The notes beneath the pieces were generated by a model. The model was not told the DNA's origin, searched no databases, and worked only from the letters and a program-made list of their open reading frames with translations. DNA of 64,000 nucleotides from Hemileia vastatrix (Eukaryota > Basidiomycota > Pucciniomycetes > Pucciniales > Zaghouaniaceae), in NCBI GenBank assembly GCA_030280995.1, contig JASXTE010000008.1, forward strand, positions 3,615,001-3,679,000, read 5' to 3'. The first letter of the stretch is position 1. Every line of letters starts with the position of its first letter. A program made the translations under genes and the position numbers. Positions 57,768 through 64,000 of the stretch are shown piece after piece.

Positions 57768-58605
57768 TGTCGATGGGTCCTGATGGTCTAGAAGATTCTT
57801 ACAGAGGTCCAATGGGAGGATTAGGTGGATTATTGGGTTTTCAAAGTCAAAGTGTGTATTTTTTATTTTATTTTATTTACTCAATTTAAAGAGGTAAAAT
57901 TTTTTAAAATATTATTATTATAATTGATTAGATTTATGTAGTAGTAAAGACTAAGACAATGAATAATACTAATAGATATTTATTTAGTATAGTTATGTAA
58001 TAAAATAAGTAAGTAAATGATTGAATCCTCCAAAACATTAAAAAGGGGAGGCCTTTTATAGGCAAATGAGAGACAAAGCACGGACTTAAAATTCTAAATA
58101 CAGGAGTATGGGAGAAGAAGAAAGAAAATTCCAAGAAGACAATATCAAATAATAAGATTGTTCTAGAAAGAACATGTTCACAATCTGTATTTACAGAATA
58201 TGTCAAAAATAAATTGTTTTATATAAAATTACAGTAAGTGTCAATTTTAAATAAGTAATTTGAATTTTTTGTATATAGTTATTTTTATTTCAATATTAAT
58301 TCTTATTTTCAATATTAATATTTATTTTAATATAAAGTATTTTATTTCTCTTAACCTTTCATTGAGCATGGTGTTAGAAATAAAATTAAATTTAAAATAC
58401 AAATATAAGTATAAATATAAATATAAAGGACATTTATTATTAAATTTAATTTTTTACTAACTTTACTTTTTTGTAACTAGATAATTTATTACAAGTAAGT
58501 ATAAAGTAAATATTATAATTAATAATTATAAAAAATAAAAAGGCGTGGCCTCATCCAGTAAATAATTAATTATTTGACTAGGTAAGTCTAGCAGCCTGGC
58601 TAACA
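57768..58605 (-). repeat. G1a 5' LTR
   Basis: 838 bp, TGTCGATGGGTCC to AGCCTGGCTAACA (the family end is TGACA). It is followed by GGTGG and R2b sequence that matches 13791 on. More diverged from the G1b LTRs than those are from each other. Confidence 0.88.
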
Positions 58606-59218
58606 GGTGGTCTCCCATCATATTACTTATTGGAGGGAGCCCACCCAGTGATCATTTCTTTGGACTGGATTTTCTATAGAGCCCGACTTTTCCTTTTTCT
58701 TTCTTTGATTTTTGTGTCATTGGTTGTGTTTGAAAGTAATTTTAGATTATATTCTTTTTTCTCTTTTTTTCATTAAAATTTTTATGGGGTTTATTAGGAT
58801 ATAAAGAGGGAAAAATCACAAAGTTATGGTGTCATCACATCAGGGTCACCTGGATGTGGAAAAGAATTGGTGGGGAAAGGCTCATCAATTGGCAGGGCAA
58901 TGCTATTTAATTTTTTTTCTTTATTTCATTTTTTTCTGTGTTTCATTTTTTTATTATTTTCTTTAATTTCTAATTTTTTTTTTATTTCAAATCATTTAAA
59001 AATTATTAAAAGGTGTATCCACATCAAGGTGCACTTGGATGTGGGTAAGTTATCAGGGGATTAGCTCATCAATTGGCTGAGGGATACCATTTGTAATAAT
59101 TATTTATTTCATATTATTATTATTCATTTCATTTTAATTTCTCAGCTCTCATAATTTTGTTGGGCAATTTTGTTTAATTATTTTCAGGTTTTTTTTAGTA
59201 TGTTAGTAGTTTAGTAGC
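58606..59218. other. R2b non-coding segment before the microsatellite
   Basis: No gene. It contains T-rich tracts and two related blocks, CACATCAGGGTCACCTGGATG and CACATCAAGGTGCACTTGGATG (each just over 20 bases, quoted in part as CAT CAGGGTCACC and CAAGGTGCACTTGG), each followed by TCATCAATTGGC. Confidence 0.6.
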
Positions 59219-60990
59219 TAAAAATAAAAATAAAAATAAAAATAAAAATAAAAATAAAAATAAAAATAAAAATAAAAATAAAAATAAAAATAAAAATAAA
59301 AATAAAAATAAAAATAAAAATAAAAATAAAAATAAAAATAAAAATAAAAATAAAAATAAAAATAAAAATAAAAATAAAAATAAAAATAAAAATAAAAATA
59401 AAAATAAAAATAAAAATAAAAATAAAAATAAAAATAAAAATAAAAATAAAAATAAAAATAAAAATAAAAATAAAAATAAAAATAAAAATAAAAATAAAAA
59501 TAAAAATAAAAATAAAAATAAAAATAAAAATAAAAATAAAAATAAAAATAAAAATAAAAATAAAAATAAAAATAAAAATAAAAATAAAAATAAAAATAAA
59601 AATAAAAATAAAAATAAAAATAAAAATAAAAATAAAAATAAAAATAAAAATAAAAATAAAAATAAAAATAAAAATAAAAATAAAAATAAAAATAAAAACA
59701 AAAATAAAAATAAAAATAAAAATAAAAATAAAAATAAAAATAAAAATAAAAATAAAAATAAAAATAAAAATAAAAATAAAAATAAAAATAAAAATAAAAA
59801 TAAAAATAAAAATAAAAATAAAAATAAAAATAAAAATAAAAATAAAAATAAAAATAAAAATAAAAATAAAAATAAAAATAAAAATAAAAATAAAAATAAA
59901 AACAAAAATAAAAACAAAAATAAAAATAAAAATAAAAATAAAAATAAAAATAAAAATAAAAAATAAAAATAAAAATAAAAAAATAAAAATAAAAATAAAA
60001 ATAAAAATAAAAATAAAAATAAAAATAAAAATAAAAATAAAAATAAAAATAAAAATAAAAATAAAAATAAAAATAAAAATAAAAATAAAAATAAAAATAA
60101 AAATAAAAATAAAAATAAAAATAAAAATAAAAATAAAAATAAAAATAAAAATAAAAATAAAATTAAATATAAAAATAAAAATAAGAATAAGAATAAAGAT
60201 AAAAATAAAAATAAAAATAAAAATTAAAAATAAAATTAAAATTAAAATTAAAATTAAAATTAAAATTAAAATTAAAATTAAAATTAAAATTAAAATTAAA
60301 ATTAAAATTAAAATTAAAATTAAAATAAAAATAAAAATAAAAATAAAAATAAAAATAAAAATAAAAATAAAAATAAAAATAAAAATAAAAATAAAAATAA
60401 AAATAAAAATAAAAATAAAAATAAAAATAAAAATAAAAATAAAAATAAAAATAAAAATAAAAATAAAAATATAAATATAAATATAAATATAAATATAAAT
60501 ATAAATATAAATAAAAATAAAAATAAAAATAAAAATAAAAATAAAAATAAAAATAAAAATAAAAATAAAAATAAAAATAAAAATAAAAATAAAAATAAAA
60601 ATAAAAATAAAAATAAAAATAAAAATAAAAATAAAAATAAAAATAAAAATAAAAATAAAAATAAAAATAAAAATAAAAATATAAATATAAATATAAATAT
60701 AAATATAAATATAAATATAAATATAAATATAAATATAAATATAAATATAAATATAAATAAAAATATAAATATAAATATAAATATAAATAAAAATAAAAAT
60801 ATAAATATAAATATAAATATAAATATAAATATAAATATAAATATAAATATAAATATAAATATAAATATAAATATAAATATAAATATAAATATAAATATGA
60901 ATATAAATATAAATATAAATATAAATATAAATATAAATATAAATATAAATATAAATATAAATATAAATATTAATAAAAATAAAAATAAAA
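59219..60990. repeat. Compound AT-rich microsatellite of R2b
   Basis: About 1.77 kb. AAAAT units dominate, with an internal (AAATT)n block at about 60224-60324 and (ATATAA)n hexamer blocks at about 60470-60510, 60680-60760 and 60800-60970. The blocks with different units are sharply separated. No protein is encoded. Confidence 0.96.
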
Positions 60991-61081
60991 AATAAAATAA
61001 AAATAAAACAAATTTATATATATATATATCTTCTAGTTATTATTATTCTCTCTATTTAGTGAATTATTAATCTCATTTTTT

Positions 61082-62622
61082 TTATTTAATGATGGGATTA
61101 AAAGCCTCTGGCAGTTGGTCCAGATTGTGTTGACATTTTTTCTTTTTTTTAGGATTGAAGGTAGAACTGTGTTCTTTGTGGTGTAGGCGGCTGGAAAGAG
61201 TATATGGATTAGAAGGTAAACTTTGGGAAGAAGTCAAAGAAGGGGGAATAGAGTGCTGGAAGGTGTGCTTGATTATTATAGACATGTTCCAGTGATCATC
61301 AAGGAGCTGTTTCCTCAGATTCTTTTCAAAATCATTCAACGGACCATGGAGGGCAAAGGCCTTGAGCATGTTTGAACACATCATTCTTTGGTTTTGCTTC
61401 ATGTCAGCGTAATCTAGTATCAAAGTAGTTTCTAAAGTTGGCCAATCCCAATTGCAGCTTCAGGAGGCAGGGTTCCAACTAAACAGAAAAAATGGATCAG
61501 TAATTATTCTCTGTTGAAGAAATTGGATTTTTTTTATTTTGGTACTTACAGATTGGGAGCTCTTCAAATTTGTATGCAACCGGATTCTGGACAGCTGAAG
61601 AGTGTTGAATGGATGTTGTAGGAGGGTCCACCAGATGGAGTTATGGATTTTCATGGTAAACCTCTAAATGGGTTTGAGAAGATGAAGGAGAAGAAGGAGG
61701 TTCCTGTGGCCTGGTTGGAGAAGCAGGGCTGGTGTTGTTGTTGTTGTTGTTTATATCATTTCTTGGTGCAGATTGGTTAGATACTGGCGGAGGAGTGCCA
61801 GGTTGGTTGAAGGAAGAACCAGGGGAAGGTGACCTGGAAGCTGATTGTGATCTGCTTGATGAAGATCTAGAATAAAGGGAACTATCAGAGGAATAATTGG
61901 CTGCCACAGGAGAGGTTTAATTATTTCTTCTTGGTGGAACAGGAGATTTTTGTTTGGGAGCGGTGTTTGGTGCTCTGATGCTTTCAGAAAGTCCTCTGGC
62001 AGGCCTTCTAGAGATTTTGGAATATTAAGTGTTGTCTGATGAAGAAATTGTGTTTGTATGAATTGATCTGGGAGCACTAGGAGGTTGTTGCATAGAGTTG
62101 TTGGTGTTTAATGGTGGAATTTGTCTGTTATCTGTCTGATTTTGGGATTTTTGAGCCTGATTTTTGCTTTCTGGAAAGGAGGGTGGGCTGCCTGGAAGTA
62201 GTCTAGCAGCCTGGGAGCTGATTTTGAAGCTGTTTTTGCGGAATTTGCTGAGATAAAATCAGATTCTTGAGAGGATAAAGCTGGTCTTTTAGGGAGTGTT
62301 TTGGGAATATAATGGTGTGATCTTCTGGAAGGAGTGGAAGATAAAGAAGATGAAGCAGGTCCAAGTACTGGAAACCTGGAAGGAGTTCTTGAAATATATT
62401 TATGTGAAGGCAAAGGCGGAGTTATTGGATATTTGGTGTCTTTGTCACATATTTTCTTTTTAGAGTTGCAAAAATCACAGGCCCTGTTATAGAATTTGGC
62501 CTGAGGAGTAGAAGAGTGAAAGTGAAAGGTCTGCACATGTGGATGCACTGTTCACAAGCAATGTCCTTTGGAGCAGTGAAACAGGGAAGGTCTGATGGGT
62601 TAAAATCTGGAGATCCAGCCAT
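61082..62622 (-). pseudogene. R2b antisense gene 1 copy
   Basis: Homologue of 52041-53600. Start MAGSPDFNPSDLPCF at 62622. A frameshift falls inside the cysteine cluster (near 62500), after which the other frame reads ACDFCNSKKKICD with the ligand lost in R2a. Other shifts occur near 62100 and 61900. The intron 61479-61549 is retained. The C-terminal exon is open to 61082 (MMCSNMLKAFALHGPLNDFE). An in-frame TAA near 61641 is shared with R2a, so a further intron or true stop may be there. Confidence 0.7.
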
Positions 62623-62770
62623 GATCCCTGAAGGAACAACAATGAAGAGAGAAGAGATGAAAGAAAACTTTATCAGTGATGTGTAGATGATGAAGAAAGA
62701 GTGTAAGTTCAGCAGGTTTGCTGCAGAGCATTGTGCATGGAGCTGGCTCTGCCTTTTTTATGCAAAATTG

Positions 62771-63211
62771 AAATAGTCTGTCAAGACTTTAAAATGAGCA
62801 CTGCGGATTGTCCATCAAGACTTTAAACTGAACACTGGGGAAGTCTGTCAAGACTTTAAGCTGAACACTGTGATCAGTCCATCAAGACTTTAAACTGAGA
62901 AATGGTATAGTCCCCCAAGACTATAAACTGAGGATTGTTTAATGGTTGAGTCCTTCAGGACTATAAACTGATAATGTGGAGTTGGTGTGATTCTGGCAGA
63001 GGTCATCCAAAGGTGGAGTCTCTGAATTTAGTTAAGGCAAGCATGGGGGTAACTGATGAGCTGGCTGCTCTGTAGAACAGTTACCCCAGAATGTTAGTTT
63101 GTTTCTTTGGTATTTAATGTTTTGATCTCTGGTTCTATCTTTATTATTTAGGTTTTGAGTCCCCCAAGACTATAAAATGAGGGCTGTTAGTCACCCAAGA
63201 CTTAAAACTGA
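62771..63211. repeat. 23-bp motif array of R2b
   Basis: About eight copies of the AGTCC...CAAGACT...TAAACTGA unit (starts near 62771, 62809, 62838, 62876, 62907, 62948, 63159 and 63189). Same placement as in R2a. Confidence 0.85.
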
Positions 63212-63292
63212 GGAACTTTTTTTTATGATTGGCTATATTCAGGAAGTCTGGATAGTGTCAAGAATATTTTTATTTCTAAGTCAAAATATTAA

Positions 63293-63771
63293 TCAAGAGT
63301 CAAGAGGCAGAAGAGAATCAAGAGATAAAACAAAATGTTAAGCATTGGCTTTGAACTGATGAATGAGGTTCTTCCTTTTCTAAAGCTCCTGTGGATTCCT
63401 GGCAGGAGTGGATTGGAAGTAATTTAGAATTAGATGCTTCTGTTGAGAAGAGTGTTGTTTGAATTTGTCTTTGATGTTGGGCAATTGATTAGGTGGGGGT
63501 GCTTTAATGGTTCCCACATTGTCATCATCACTGTCTGGATGGAAATAAACTGGAAATTTTTAAGAGTGAATTTCAGTATGGAGAGGTATTGGGCTTACCA
63601 TCAGAAGGACCAGGGATGGTAGAGCTAGTGGTTGTAGCGGTGTTGGCACTCTTCTTTGAAGGGTGTAATTTGTTGACCAGTCTGGGGATCAGGATGGATG
63701 GCCTGGATCTTTTGGTTCTGGCAGAAGGTGGATCAGGTTGAGGTGGAGGAGAAGATGTTGAAGAGGAAAAT
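63293..63771 (-). pseudogene. R2b antisense gene 2 copy, truncated
   Basis: Homologue of 54223-54859. Exon 2 is recognisable (DSDDDNVGTIKAPPP, QHSSQQKHL) with internal stops, and the intron boundary GTAAG is near 63600. Exon 1 is cut at 63771, before its cysteine cluster. Confidence 0.68.
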
Positions 63772-64000
63772 TGTCGGTCAGTCGTCTAGAAGAGGTAAGA
63801 AAAATAGGAGAAAAAGGAGGAGAGAAGGAGGAGGACAAAGGAAAATAAAGAAGTAAACCAAAGAATATATATTTAATTTATTTGAGAGGGAAACAACGGT
63901 GAGCAACTTTGAGAGGTGACAAAAACTTAGATTTTATTAACAATAATATTATTAAATGTAAGGTTTCTGCGCGGCAAACAATTTTAATTACTAACAGACT
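63772..64000. other. Start of another, unidentified insertion
   Basis: R2 similarity ends abruptly and TGTCGGTCAGTCG begins, in the style of an LTR 5' end. The 229 bp visible are purine-rich with no coding sequence. Confidence 0.45.

Larger units (their letters stand above)
58606..63771 (+). mobile_element. R2b, outer R2 copy (3' part)
   Basis: Plus-oriented R2 remnant matching R2a from 13791 through the microsatellite and antisense genes to about 54720. The match stops at 63771. It contains no pol in the window. It serves as a natural empty site for G1b and for the DNA transposon. Confidence 0.85.

Noticed and set aside
59195..59917. Long open frame reading LFLFLF repeats
   Set aside because: Same cause: the AAAAT microsatellite of R2b.

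Overview
This is a very AT-rich, intron-containing eukaryotic (fungal) stretch made almost entirely of transposable elements nested inside one another. No ordinary single-copy host gene could be recognised. The protein families (rust-style Ty3/Gypsy polyproteins, a chromodomain retroelement, a tnp2/CACTA-type transposase, a TET/JBP-type dioxygenase) and the short GT-AG introns point to a basidiomycete, most likely a rust fungus (Pucciniales) with an expanded repeat-rich genome. The organism call is inference from protein style, not a database match.

The layers can be peeled using target-site duplications (TSDs) and 'empty' paralogous sites inside the same window. Outermost is an LTR retroelement of family R2 (copy R2b, right part 58606-63771). 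Into it went a chromodomain Gypsy element G1a, minus orientation, seen at 1-3815 and 57503-58605. Inside G1a sits a second R2 copy, R2a (LTRs 3816-5687 and 54908-57502, gag-pol on the plus strand at 5780-13215). R2a then received two solo G1 LTRs (4220-4998; 8032-8841, TSD CCTGA), a complete G1 element G1b (14215-22665, TSD GTATC), a 28.5-kb DNA transposon (23487-51956, TSD AAT) and a solo LTR of a third family (55509-57011, TSD GTCTG). Another solo LTR of that third family sits inside the DNA transposon (27438-28937, TSD AAAAT).

The most notable object is the DNA transposon at 23487-51956. Its ends are inverted copies starting CACCACAGAAAA, each followed by the same 22-bp perfect palindrome. 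It encodes a tnp2/CACTA-type transposase (43075-46453, minus), a TET/JBP-like Fe(II)/2-oxoglutarate DNA dioxygenase (32663-34573, plus), a SNF2-family ATPase (48780-51059, minus), two divergent members of one unrecognised gene family (40986-42647 minus; 47527-48647 plus) and a multi-exon gene of unknown function (35369-37797, minus). It also holds an array of about twelve consecutive hairpins (30900-31618) and an array of about 19 CpG-containing palindromes (38833-40770). A mobile element pairing a 5-methylcytosine-oxidase-like gene with a SNF2 remodeller recalls the domain pair fused in kinetoplastid JBP2. Most coding regions carry transition-type nonsense changes, so this copy is probably inactive, though recent enough to read.

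R2 is unusual in its own right. Between pol and the 3' LTR it carries a giant (AAAAT)n-type microsatellite and two antisense genes for small cysteine-cluster proteins, with introns conserved in both copies. One of these genes (54223-54859) is open after splicing. A 23-bp repeated motif lies between the two antisense genes.
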